The translations under genes and the position numbers were made by a program. Positions 20,820 to 31,257 of a stretch of 64,000 nt of DNA are shown here, piece after piece. This DNA is from Aegilops tauschii subsp. strangulata (lineage: Eukaryota; Streptophyta; Magnoliopsida; Poales; Poaceae). The first letter of the stretch is position 1; each line of letters begins with the position of its first letter. Location of the stretch: the NCBI RefSeq assembly GCF_002575655.3, contig NC_053037.3:252311135-252375134 (forward strand), read 5' to 3'. The notes below the pieces were generated by a model, which made no database searches, was not told the DNA's origin, and saw only the letters and a program-made list of their open reading frames with translations.

Positions 20820-21080
20820 TCGCCGCTGCCATATATCACCACCGCATCATCATCATCGCTGCTGCCATATACCACCACCGCACCAACTTCATCGCCGTTG
20901 CCATATACCACCACCACATATTCACCGCCAATCCGAGTCCATATACGCCACCACATATCCGCCGCCATCACGCCAATCCGAGTACACCTGCAACATATAT
21001 CCGCCACCAGTCCGAGTTCCACCAGATTCATCTCCGCCACGAGTCCGAGTTCCACCAGATTCATCTCCGCCACCAGTCCT
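20820..21080 (+). repeat. CCACCA-rich leader repeats of F1
   Basis: Degenerate units such as GCCATATACCACCACCGCA, followed by tandem copies of a roughly 30 bp unit containing GAGTTCCACCAGATTCATC. Minus-strand element R carries the same array (50524-50770). Element B has a contracted version (27720-27875). Confidence 0.75.
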
Positions 21081-21709
21081 AGTCCAAGTCCAGTATTTTG
21101 TTACTCTGTTTTGGATTTCCAGATCACGCCATACTCCGAAACTTCTGTGTTACCCGCAGTAGAAAAATAGTTCCAGTTTCAAAAAAAAAACGAAGTCTGG
21201 AAAATTCTGGCTAGGCAGTTTTTAGACCATTTGTAGACTTTTTCGAAAAAAATTGTTGCGGAGCAAAAAAAAGAAGAAAAAAAGAGCAAAAAAAGTAAAA
21301 AAAAAAATCAGAGTGTGCTCCTCCCTTGTTTACGTGAAGCGAAGTGATTTTGTTAGTGTTCTATGCTCGCGTCTCTAGCACGGTCTAGCCTAGGACCAGC
21401 ACAGTACCGTCGTTGAGCGTTTATTCAACTTTGCATATCTGAATTGATTATTGCTGACCCTTTTGCTACCATATTATAAGCCTTCCCACCTCCACATACA
21501 TCTACGTCGTGCGTTTGACTCTCCCTGGTAATCGCTCTATCCAAGCTTTGAGAGTTTTGACTACAACGGTTGCCGATCACAGCCTGCTGCTGGGTAAGAA
21601 CTGGTAAGAATTTGAGATTCGCTTGAAGGATTTGTGACACACCACCATCACCACCACTTCCTAGTAGTCTGTAGGATCATATTCTTTTGTGTTTCTATTG
21701 CTGCTAACC

Positions 21710-23500
21710 ATGGCAGGATCACAAGCCGATGAGACTGATTGGGAGAACATGACGAACAAGGGGTTGCATGATAAATTTCAGCAAATGATGAGTGGCCAGG
21801 TGGGAGATGTGCTAAACAGATTTGAAGAGGCTATGGAGAAGATAGATGCCGTGGAGAAGTCGTTTGAGACAAAGCTGGATAACAGTTTTAATGAATTGCT
21901 CAAGCGTCTTCCCCAACCACCACCGGCTGCACCTGTCGCACCTCTACAACAACAACAACCACATCTCCAACGCCGCCTTCCAAATCAAGTGGGACGAGCA
22001 CAGCGCGTTCCAATTGAGACTGCTCAAAATTCGGGTGCCGCTGCACCTACTATTGATGCTTCTTTGGCTCCTGCTACTGCGGCGGCTGAGGAGGATGACG
22101 ATTATGCGGGCGATTATGAGGATGAGGTTGATCAAAATCAGAACTACGTGCAGCCACCAGCACCACCTCCAGCAGGTCGACCTCAGGTATATATTCGCAA
22201 CGGTAGGCCTGCACCACCACCTCAGGTACGAGATCATGACCATGTTCCTAAACTGAAATTGAATATTCCACCGTTTGAGGGTAGATACATTCCTGATGTA
22301 TATCATACTTGGGAGATAGAAACTGAACAACGTTTTACATGTTTACAATATCCCGAGGAGAGACGGGTTGCTGCTGCTGTTTGTGCTTTCACTAGTTTTG
22401 CATGTGTATGGTGGTCTGAGCATTGTAGATTATATCCTATTACAGCTACTTGGGCTGCTTTGAAAACTGCTATGCGTACTCGTTGGGTTCCACCATATTA
22501 TCAACATGAATTGCTACAAAAACTGCAGCGTTTATGACAAGGGAAAAAGTCTGTAGAAGAATATTATCAGGAATTACAAACTGGCATGATTAGATGTGGT
22601 ATTGTTGAGGAGAATGAAGCTATGCTTGCACGTTTTATGCGTGGTTTAAATAGAGAGAATTAGACCATTCTAGAGTATAAGGAGTATACTAATATCACTC
22701 GTTTATTCCATCTTGCTTGTAAAGCTGAACGTGAAGTGCAGGATCGACAAGCATTGGCGCGAACTAACTTTTCTGCAGGTCGACCTTCATCATGGACACC
22801 GCGTGCATCTTCTAGTTCCACTGCACCAGCACCTCCATCAGGTTCCACCTCCAGCCGTGATACAAGAAAGCAGGCACAACCACCACTATCTGCCAAGAGC
22901 GCACCTGCCGGGCCTGCACAGAGCTCTTCTTCTTCCATGGCATCAACAGGGCACACAAGTGATATTATTTGTCGTCGTTGTAAGGGAAGAGGACATTATG
23001 CGCGAGAATGAAAATCTCAGCGTGTAATGATTGCTACTGAGGATGGTGGGTATGAGTCCGCTAGTGACTATGATGAGGAGACTTTGGCTCTTATTACACG
23101 TGAAGAACATGGTGGAGATGATTCTGAAAATGCGACGCAACACATGGCTCCTGAAGACGCTGATGGGTATGAATGTTTAGTTGCTCAACGTGTTTTGAGT
23201 GTGCAGGTCACACAAGCAGAGCAAAATCAGAGGCATAATTTGTTCCAAACAAAGGGAGTTGTGAAGGAACGTTCTGTTCGCGTCATCATAGATGGAGGGA
23301 GCTGTAACAACTTGGCTAGCATGGAGATGGTGGGCAAACTATCTCTCACCACAAGACCACATCCACATCCTTACTACATCTAATGGTTCAACAATAGCGG
23401 CAAGGGTAAGGTAACACGTACTGTTCGTGTGCATTTTAGTATCTCTACATATGCTGATTATGTTGATTGTGATGTGGTACCCATGCAAGCATGTTCCTTA
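21710..23500 (+). pseudogene. gag-pro: F1 gag-protease, first copy in element A (A1)
   Basis: The start is MAGSQADETDW, with ACCATGG context; a further upstream in-frame ATG at 21689 looks less likely. It has a short coiled N-terminus, a Pro/Gln-rich linker, an acidic [13 protein letters not shown] stretch, and a gag domain with [11 protein letters not shown]. The zinc knuckle cysteine is lost at a stop. Stops are TGA at 22535 (from CGA), TAG at 22661, TGA at 23009 and TAA at 23381. The protease motif [12 protein letters not shown] is at about 23290. The TGA at 22535, the TAA at 23381 and the GKGKV variant are shared with minus-strand element R, so A1 and R derive from one mutated parent. It ends at 23500, where sequence jumps back to the gag domain. 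Confidence 0.9.
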
Positions 23501-25639
23501 CATACATTCCTGATGTATATCTTACTTGGGAGTTAGAAACTGAACAACGTTTTACATGTTTACAATATCCCGAGGAGAGACGGGTTGCTGCTGCTGTTTG
23601 TGCTTTCACTAGTTTTGCATGTGTATGGTGGTCTGAACATTGTAGATTATATCATATTCCAGCTACTTGGGCTGCTTTGAAAACTGCTATGCGTACTCAT
23701 TGGGTTCCACCATATTATCAACGTGAATTGCTTCAAAAACTACAGCGTTTACGACAAGGGAAAAATTCTGTAGAAGAATATTATCAGGAATTACAAACTG
23801 GCATGATTAGATGTGGTATTGTTGAGGAGAATGAAGCTATGCTTGCACGTTTTATGGGTGGTTTAAATAGAGAGATTCAGACCATTCTAGAGTATAAGGA
23901 GTATACTAATATCACTCGTTTATTCCATCTTGCTTGTAAAGCTGAACGTGAAGTGCAGGATCGACAAGCATTGGCGCGAACTAACTTTTCTGCAGGTCGA
24001 CCTTCATCATGGACACCGCGTGCATCTTCTACTTCCACTGCACCAGCACCTCCATCAGGTTCCACCTCCAGCCGTGATACAAGAAAGCAGGCACAACCAC
24101 CACTATCTGCCAAGAGCGCACCTGCCGGGCCTGCGCAGAGCTCTTCTTCTTCCATGGCGTCAACAGGGCACACAAGTGATATTATTTTTCGTCGTTGTAA
24201 GGGAAGAGTACATTATGCGAGAGAATGCAAATCTCAGCGTGTGATGATTGCTACTGAGGATGGTGGGTATGAGTCCGCTAGTGACTATGATGAGGAGACA
24301 TTGGCTCTTATTACACGTGAAGAACATGGTGGAGATGATTCTGAAAATGAGACGCAATACATGGCTCCTGAAGACGCTGACAGGTATGAATGTTTAGTTG
24401 CTCAACGTGTTTTGAGTGTGCAGGTCACACAAGCAGAGCAAAATCAGAGGCATAATTAGTTCCATACAAAGGGAGTCATGAAGGAACGTTCTGTTCGCGT
24501 CATCATAGATGGAGGGAGCTGTAACAACTTGGCTAGCATGGAGATGGTGGAGAAACTATCTCTCACCACAAGACCACATCCACATCCTTACTACATCCAA
24601 TGGTTCAACAACAGCGGCAAGGTTAAGGTAACACGTACTGTTCGTGTGCATTTTAGTATCTCTACATATGCTGATTATGTTGATTGTGATGTGGTACCCA
24701 TGCAAGCATGTTCCTTATTACTTGGTAGACCATGGCAATTTGATAAAAATTCTGTACACCATGGTAGAAACAATCAGTATACTCTTGTTCATAAGGATAA
24801 AAATATTACTTTGCTTCCTATGACTCCTGATTCCATTTTGAAAGATGACATTAATAGAGCTAATAAAGCAAAACAGGAGAAAAATAAGAGTGAAAATCAG
24901 ATTGTGGCAAAAGAATTTGAGCAACAAATGAAACCTAATAATAAACCATCTAGTGTTGTTTCTGAAATTAAATTGAAAAGTGCATGTTTACTTGCCACAA
25001 AATCTGATATTGATGAGCTAGATTTCAACAAATCTGTTTGCTATGCTTTTGTGTGCAAAGAGGCATTATTTTCATTCGAGGACGTGCCTTCCTCTTTGCC
25101 CCCTGCTGTCACTAACATTTTGCAGGAGTTCGCTGACGTCTTTCCACAAGACGTGCCACCGGGATTACCACCTATTCGAGGGATTGAGCATCAAATCGAC
25201 TTAATTCCCGGTGCATCGCTACCCAACCGTGCACCATACCGTACCAATCCAGAGGAGACGAAGGAGATTATGCGTCAAGTACAGGAGCTGCTCGACAAAG
25301 GTTATATACGCGAATCTCTTAGTCCTTGTGTTGTTCCTATTATACTTGTGCCTAAAAAGGATGGTACATCGCGTATGTGTGTTGATTGTAGAGGCATTAA
25401 TAACATTACTATTCGTTATCGTCATCCTATTCCTAGGCTAGATGATATGCTTGATGAATTGAGTGGCTCTACAATATTTTCCAAAGTTGATTTGCGTAGT
25501 GGATACCATCAAATTCGTATGAAACTGGGAGATGAATGGAAAACTGCATTTAAAACTAAGTTTGGTTTATATGAGTGGTTAGTCATGCCTTTTGGGTTAA
25601 CTAATGCACCTAGTACTTTCATGAGACTAATGAACGAAG
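23501..25639 (+). pseudogene. gag-pol: F1 gag-protease-RT, second copy in element A (A2)
   Basis: It resumes within the gag domain ([15 protein letters not shown]) and repeats about 1.2 kb of gag-protease before continuing into RT. Diagnostic residues ([23 protein letters not shown]) match element B rather than A1, so this is a chimera of two F1 lineages and not a plain tandem duplication. The zinc knuckle is damaged (FRRCKGRVHYAREC, first Cys to Phe) and a TAG at 24457 breaks the frame. RT motifs [16 protein letters not shown] and [15 protein letters not shown] are present. The sequence stops at 25639 (MNEV), just before the YFDD box, where LTR-f begins after CGAAG. Confidence 0.9.
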
Positions 25640-26556
25640 TGATGAGGACATCAATACCATTGTTACACCCACAGGCCCTGCTACTATACATACTGGACCA
25701 ATTACTAGAGCTCGCGCACGCCAATTAAATTACCAGGTACTTTCGTTTCTTGGTAATGATTCTAATGTTCATGAGAATATGATGCTGCCTAAATTGGATA
25801 CATTTGTTTTGCTTACAAATGAAGGGCCTAGCTTTGAGAAGGATGAACATTGGAGCAAGAACAAGCATGGAGATGATGGCATGCGCATGGGGAACAAGAA
25901 CGGAGTTACCAGTGATGATTTCAGGACGTTGAAGCCACCATAATGCGTGCATGAAGCCTTGGACGAAATATACAAGATGCTACTTCATAACTTTTGTCCA
26001 GAGGCTATTCTAGGTGCTGCGTCACCTTATTATTGGGCCGGGCCCATGTAATTTCGAAATACATAAGTATAGGCTGTTTTTAGAGTCCGTATGTGTGGGG
26101 AAACAAGAGATAGGGTTGGTTTCGGACCCCTTCCTCAAGGGCCACGAAATTCCCCCCTCTTCCTCCATATATACAGCCCTTAGGGCGTCGTTTAGACTTT
26201 GGGTTTTGTTTAGATTAAAAGTTCGCCATAGCTGCAACTTCGCATACTTCGTATGTGTTCAGCGACCAGACAAATGCGTCACAGAACTCCACTTTGATCA
26301 ATAAAGCTTTCATCTTATATTCGCAATATCCAGATTGCAATCTCAGTTTCTTGCTTGTTCTTCGTTTGCTCGCAGGAAACAGACCCTCGTGGTTAGGTTG
26401 ATCGTGCTCCGGCGTGGTCGATAACCTCTCGGAGTCGGTTTAGCGATTGCTAAGGCGCGACGTCCTCGCACGTTCGTAGTCGGATCGTCAGAGTCGACTT
26501 CCATCAAAGCGATATTCATCTTCTCATCGAAAGACGGGACACCTTTGCCTCTATCA
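25640..26556 (+). repeat. F1 LTR-f (5' LTR of element B, abutting element A)
   Basis: 917 bp. It is followed by the PBS TGGTATCAAATTTCCAGG at 26559, so it acts as the 5' LTR of B. Its left flank CGAAG lies in the RT of element A, which suggests that B inserted into A. The expected CGAAG after LTR-h is missing (GGAGG instead). Confidence 0.93.
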
Positions 26557-26778
26557 AGTGGTATCAAATTTCCAGGTTGCTCGAGATTTTACAGTTTTTC
26601 GTAGTTTAGATCGAGTCTGTTCTTCATACCTACAGTCCATGAAAAAGCCACAAAAAAAATTAGGGTTAGTTCATCATGTCCGAACCAATCTGAGCCTTTG
26701 CATAATCTTTTTAGGGTTTTTGCTTTGTTGAATTTGCGGTTGCATCGTCGTGTCAAGTTGCTGGTCTTAGAGTCTAGT

Positions 26779-27695
26779 TGATGAGGACATCAATACAATT
26801 ATTACACCCACAGTCCCTGCTGCTATACATACTGGACCAATTACTAGAGCTCGCGCACGCCAATTAAATTACCAGGTACTTTCGTTTCTTGCTAATGATT
26901 CTAATGTTCATGAGAATATGATGCTGCCTAAATTGGATACATTTGTTTTGCTTACAAATGAAGGGCCTAGCTTTGAGAAGGATGAACATTGGAGCAAGAA
27001 CAAGCATGGAGATGATGGCATGCGCATGGGGAACAAGAACGGAGTTACAAGTGATGATTTCAGGACGTTGAAGCCACCATAATGCGTGCATGAAGCCTTG
27101 GACGAAATATACAAGATGCTACTTCATAACTTTCGTCCAGAGGCTATTCTAGGTGCTGCGTCACCTTATTATTGGGCCAGGCCCATGTAATTTCGAAATA
27201 CATAAGTATAGGCTGTTTTTAGAGTCCGTATGTGTGGGGAAACAAGAGATAGGGTTGGTTTCGGACCCCTTCCTCAAGGGCCACGAAATTCCCCCCTCTT
27301 CCTCCATATATACAGCCCTTAGGGCGTCGTTTAGACTTTGGGTTTTGTTTAGATTAAAAGTTCGCCATAGCTGCAACTTCGCGTACTTCGTTTGTGTTCA
27401 GCGACCAGACAAAGGCGTCACAGAACCCCACCTTGATCAATAAAGCTTTCATCTTATATTCGCAATATCCAGATTGCAATCTCAGTTTCTTGCCTGTTCT
27501 TCGTTTGCTCGCAGGAAACAGACCCTCGTGGTCAGGTTGATCGTGCTCCGGCGTGGTCGATAACCTCTCGGAGTTGGTTTAGCGATTGCTAAGGCGCGAC
27601 GTCCTCGCACGTTCGTAGTCGGATCGTCAAAGTCGACTTCCATCAAAGCGATATTCATCATCTCATCGAAAGACGGGACACCTTTGCCTCTATCA
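26779..27695 (+). repeat. F1 solo LTR-g with TSD
   Basis: A complete 917 bp LTR without internal region, flanked by CTAGT on both sides (26774-26778 and 27696-27700). The flanking leader rejoins exactly as in element A (GTCTAGT then TTTAGAGTTTCG). It is a clean product of insertion and intra-element LTR recombination. Confidence 0.96.
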
Positions 27696-28202
27696 CTAGT
27701 CTTTTAGAGTTTCGAGTTCTGGTCATAAGTTGTCACGCCGCCGCCGCACCATCATCATCGCCTTGCCATCTACCACCATTGCTTATCCGCCACCGCTCTG
27801 AATCCGTATCTATATACCACCACCGATCCGTATCCATATATCCTACCGCCATATATCCACCACCAATCCGAGTTCTTTTCATATTCGGTTGGTTTTAGAG
27901 ATCCATATATTTTCCGTTTCATGTTTCCTTGCCTGAGTAGGTATCGGAAAAAAAAAAGTCTGGAGACCCCCGGGCAGTTTTTAGGCCAAAATTTCGGCAA
28001 CCAAAAATATTTTTTCCCTATCCTATTTTTAGGCCCCGGGTAGTGTTTTGAGACACTCGCCATCATAGTGATTTTTTGTCGCACTTTTTCGTTGTCGCTG
28101 CCCTGATTTCCGAAAAAAAAATAGTCAAAAAATTTTGTGCCCATCCTGTCAGTTTGACCTGGGAAGAGTTTTGAGACACTCGCCATTATAGTGATTTTTT
28201 CG

Positions 28203-28264
28203 CAAAAAAAAAAAAAAAAAAAAGGAGGAGCGCAAAAAAAAAAAAAAAAGAGCGAAAAAAAAAA
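28203..28264. repeat. A-rich tract in F1 leader
   Basis: Three poly-A runs separated by GGAGGAGCGC and GAGCG. Related but shorter A-rich zones lie at 21270-21310 and, as T-rich sequence, in element R near 50300-50400. Run lengths may be imprecise in an assembly. Confidence 0.7.
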
Positions 28265-28667
28265 TTCCTGAGTGTGCTTTTCCCTTGTTTACGTGCAGCG
28301 CCGTGATTTTGTTAGTGTTCTAGGCTCGCGTCTCTAGCACGGTCTAGCCTAGGACCAGCACAGTACCGTCGTTGAGCGTTTATTCAACTTTGCATCTCTG
28401 AATTGATTATTGCTTACCATTTTGCTACCATATTATAAGCCTTCCCAGCTCCACATAAGTCTACATCGTGCGTTTGACTCTCCCTGGTAATCGCTATATC
28501 CAAGCTTTGAGAGTTTTTGACTACAACGGTTGCCGATCACCACCTGCTGCTGGGTAAGAACTGGTAAGAATTTGAGATTCGCTTGAAGGTTTTGTGACAC
28601 ACCACCATCCCACCACTTCTAGTAGTCTGCAGGATCATATTCTTTTGTGTTTCTATTGCTGCTAACC

Positions 28668-28881
28668 ATGGCAGGTTCACAAGCCGATGAGACTGATTGG
28701 GCGAACATGACGAACAAGGAGTTGCATGATAAATTTCAGCAAATGATGAGTGGCCAGGTGGGAGATGTGCTAAACAGATTTGAAGAGGCTATGGAGAAGA
28801 TAGATGCCGTGGAGAAGTCGTTTGAGACAAAGCTGGATAACAAGTTTACTGAATTACTAAAGCGTCTTCCCCGACCACCAC
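28668..28881 (+). CDS. gag-pol: F1 gag N-terminus of element B (5' part, interrupted by F2 copy 1)
   Basis: The first 71 codons of the B polyprotein, beginning MAGSQADETDWANM and ending in the LLKRLPRPP segment. F2 copy 1 is inserted at 28881/28882. When the insertion and one ACCAC are discounted, the frame continues at 33642 without shift. The N-terminal part is a likely coiled coil (EEAMEKIDAVEKSFETKL). Confidence 0.88.
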
Positions 28882-29863
28882 TGACGAGGACATGACTACC
28901 TTGGATACGACCAAAAATATTGCATACATGCATATTTGTCAAGTGATTTCTAGTGCAAACTATTCAATAATCTATTTATGTTATCCAGAACAAAAATACT
29001 TCACACACTTTTGTGTTTTGTCTAATTGCAGGTGTATGGGACATTTGTACAATCCACATATGAAGATAAGGCAAAAGGAGAAGTTTAGGTTCTGTTCAAA
29101 AAGTCCTCTCACGTCACTTTTGGGCCAAGAGAAGATAGAGTCCAAGTCTCTCACGTTCTGGATTCAGATTCGGACTGCACAGACATACCTGACTCAAAAC
29201 GCCAACAACTTTTTCATACGGACTCCGAATTGGGTGATTCTTTTTTTGTTGGAAACTAGATTTCGTGCTCTTTCCAACCCAATTGGATTCACCTTTAAAT
29301 TCGTCCGGAGCATTGAGTTATGGTCGAAACAATCTGACATTGCACCAGAATCCGAGTCAAACTACAAGTCCAAAGGTGTTGCATCACCTCCACTTGGGCC
29401 CATGAGCCTTGTACGACCTAGGGTTGGTTTTAGGCTGCCTTGGGACGTCCTCCCACCTCCTTGGCCGCCACCCCTTGCTCCTATATAAGTAGATCCATCT
29501 AGTAGCTTTTTCCTTGGAATTTGTTTAGTTAAAAGTTAGCCATTGCAACTTCGTGTACTTCGTTTGTGTCCAACGACCAGACCAAGACCGCTTACGGATT
29601 CCCACCACTATCAATACTTCATATATATTCGCAATATTCAGATTGCATTATCATATTCTTGCTCGTTCTTCGATTGCTTGCAGGAATAGACCTTCGTGGT
29701 CAGGCTGATCGTGCTTCCGGCATCGTCAGTAACCTCAGGAGATTGGTTTAGCGATTGATAAGGCGCAACGTCGTGCATGTTTGTAGTCGGATCGTCAAAG
29801 TCGTCTCCACCAAATCGATAGTTATCATCTCATCGAAAGATCGGGACACCTTTGCCTCTATCA
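28882..29863 (+). repeat. F2 copy 1 5' LTR
   Basis: 982 bp, TGACGAGGACATGACTACC to CCTCTATCA. The first half has no similarity to the F1 LTR, except the first dozen bases. From about 29530 (GTTAGCCATTGCAACTTCG) to the end it aligns with the R-U5 part of F1. TATA-like CTATATAAG at 29481. Confidence 0.95.
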
Positions 29864-29865
29864 AG

Positions 29866-29883
29866 TGGTATCAGTTTTTAGGT
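29866..29883 (+). other. F2 primer binding site
   Basis: TGGTATCAGTTTTTAGGT, two bases after the LTR. It has the same start and spacing as the F1 PBS, with weaker downstream complementarity. Confidence 0.7.
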
Positions 29884-30265
29884 TGCTCGGTGAGAATTTC
29901 CAGTTTCCCCTAGATTAGATTTATTTTCTTACCTATTGTCCAAGAAAAAGCCACAAAAAAGTTAGATCTATTCATCCTTTTGTCCAAGCCAGTCTGAGCC
30001 TTTGCAATTTTCTATTCATTGTTTGCATTATTGAATTATCGGTTGCATCGTCGTGTCGAGTTGCTGGTCTTAGGGTCTAGTTCGTTTAAAGTTTCGAGTT
30101 CTGTTCACATTAGTCACGTCGCCGCTGCATCGTTATCCCTTCTGCTGTCCACCACACCATCCATCAAATTCCACCATGTGCTACCCATAGTTCATTGTCA
30201 CAATCATAGTTGAGGTCATTCACATCTTCGCTTGATCCAATCTGCATCTTATCTAGTTTGTCTTG

Positions 30266-30372
30266 GAAAGAGGGAGAGAAAAAAAAGACAGAGAAAAAAA
30301 AAGAAAAAGAAGTCAGAAAAAAAAGAGAAAGAAAAAAAGTGTGAGGAAAAAAAAGAGAGAAGAAAAAAAACA
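30266..30372 (+). repeat. Polypurine tract in F2 leader
   Basis: About 107 nt of almost pure A/G with a single C or T every 15-20 bases. The complementary pyrimidine tract is kept in F2 copy 2 (60865-60980). It is much longer than the 13-nt PPT next to the 3' LTR. Confidence 0.85.
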
Positions 30373-30910
30373 AAATTCGGATCTATCTAGACTCAATCTC
30401 GTAGTTGAATTCGGATTGGAATCTGTTTTGTGCACTGTTTAGTAAAACAGGCATACCTTCCTCATACGAAGTCCGTTTTGACTCCGCGAGTACTCAAATG
30501 AAAGCTAGCGACGAGCCGCATCTAAATAGTTGCAGAGACTAGTTCAATATTTGACACCTCAAAATCGTCTTCTAAATAGGTCTTTTTGCCCTCCGAAGTT
30601 CGCGGACACAGCTTATTCCAGTTTTTCAAGCCAGTTTCAGAATTCTTTCACTCCTCATATCAACTCGGAATTGAGTGATTCTTTTTGCATTGGAAAGCTT
30701 GAGTTAGTAGCATTCTTTGAAAAAAATTATCAGAAAATTGGCACAAACTTTTCAAGAGGAATGTTGGAGAGAGTTGTTGTATATCCTGCTTGGTAGTTGT
30801 TTTTCATCATTATCTTTACTGCCGTTGTGATCTTCACTTATATCTTGCTGTCCAGAGCTACTTAGTATCCTTGATTGATGCTAGTTGTGCTACGCCGTGA
30901 CCTCATTAGT

Positions 30911-30989
30911 GTTCTAGGCTCGCGTCTCTAGTCCGGTCTAGCCTAGGACCAGCACAGTACCGTCGTTGAGCGTTTATTCAACATTGCAT
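30911..30989 (+). promoter_or_regulatory. Leader block conserved between F1 and F2 (candidate packaging/dimer signal)
   Basis: Nearly the same 75 bp as 21361-21436 and 28320-28395 of F1. It is centred on TAGCCTAGGACCAGCACAG, with the self-complementary hexamer CCTAGG. It sits about 270-350 nt upstream of gag in both families. Its function is inferred from conservation only. Confidence 0.55.
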
Positions 30990-31257
30990 CTCTGAATTGA
31001 TTATTGCTAATATTTTGCTACCATATATAGCCAACCCAGCTCCACATATTTCTACACCGTGTATACGTACGTTCCCCTGGCAATCGCTTTACTCAATCTT
31101 TGGAGTTATTTGACACCGCTGGTTGCCTGTCACCACCTGCTGCTTGGTAAGAACTGGTAAGATATTGATATTTGCTTTACTGTGAGCGCTTTACCACCAC
31201 ATCCTAGTAGTTCATAGGAACATTATTCTTGAATTTTGTTTCTTGTTTCTACTAATC

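Larger units (their letters stand above)
20561..21709 (+). other. F1 leader, element A
   Basis: Non-coding leader with a CCACCA-rich tandem repeat zone (about 20820-21080), an A-rich zone (21180-21310) and a block at 21361-21436 (TAGCCTAGGACCAGCACAG and surroundings) that is conserved in F2 leaders. A 116-residue Pro/His-rich ORF in it is a product of the repeats and is not maintained in element B. Confidence 0.75.
26557..28667 (+). other. F1 leader of element B, split by a solo LTR
   Basis: Leader sequence at 26557-26778 and 27696-28667. Removing 26779-27695 plus one CTAGT restores alignment to 20561-21709. The right part contains long A runs (28203-28264) and the conserved block 28320-28395 before gag. 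Confidence 0.85.
29864..31257 (+). other. F2 leader, copy 1
   Basis: Non-coding. The PBS-proximal part and the last 350 bp before gag resemble the F1 leader. The middle (about 30120-30895) is unrelated to F1 and contains a polypurine tract (30266-30372). Confidence 0.8.

Noticed and set aside
20812..21162. 116-residue Pro/His-rich ORF in the F1 leader as a gene
   Set aside because: It is made by CCACCA repeats, is not conserved in element B and lies upstream of gag in a leader.
22285..24716. Simple tandem duplication of gag-protease in element A
   Set aside because: The two copies carry different lineage-specific variants (R-type and B-type), so a chimeric join explains them better.
28203..28264. 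Poly-A runs as a LINE or retrogene tail
   Set aside because: The same A-rich zone occupies the same place in other F1 leaders, so it belongs to the F1 leader. Lengths may also be affected by sequencing.
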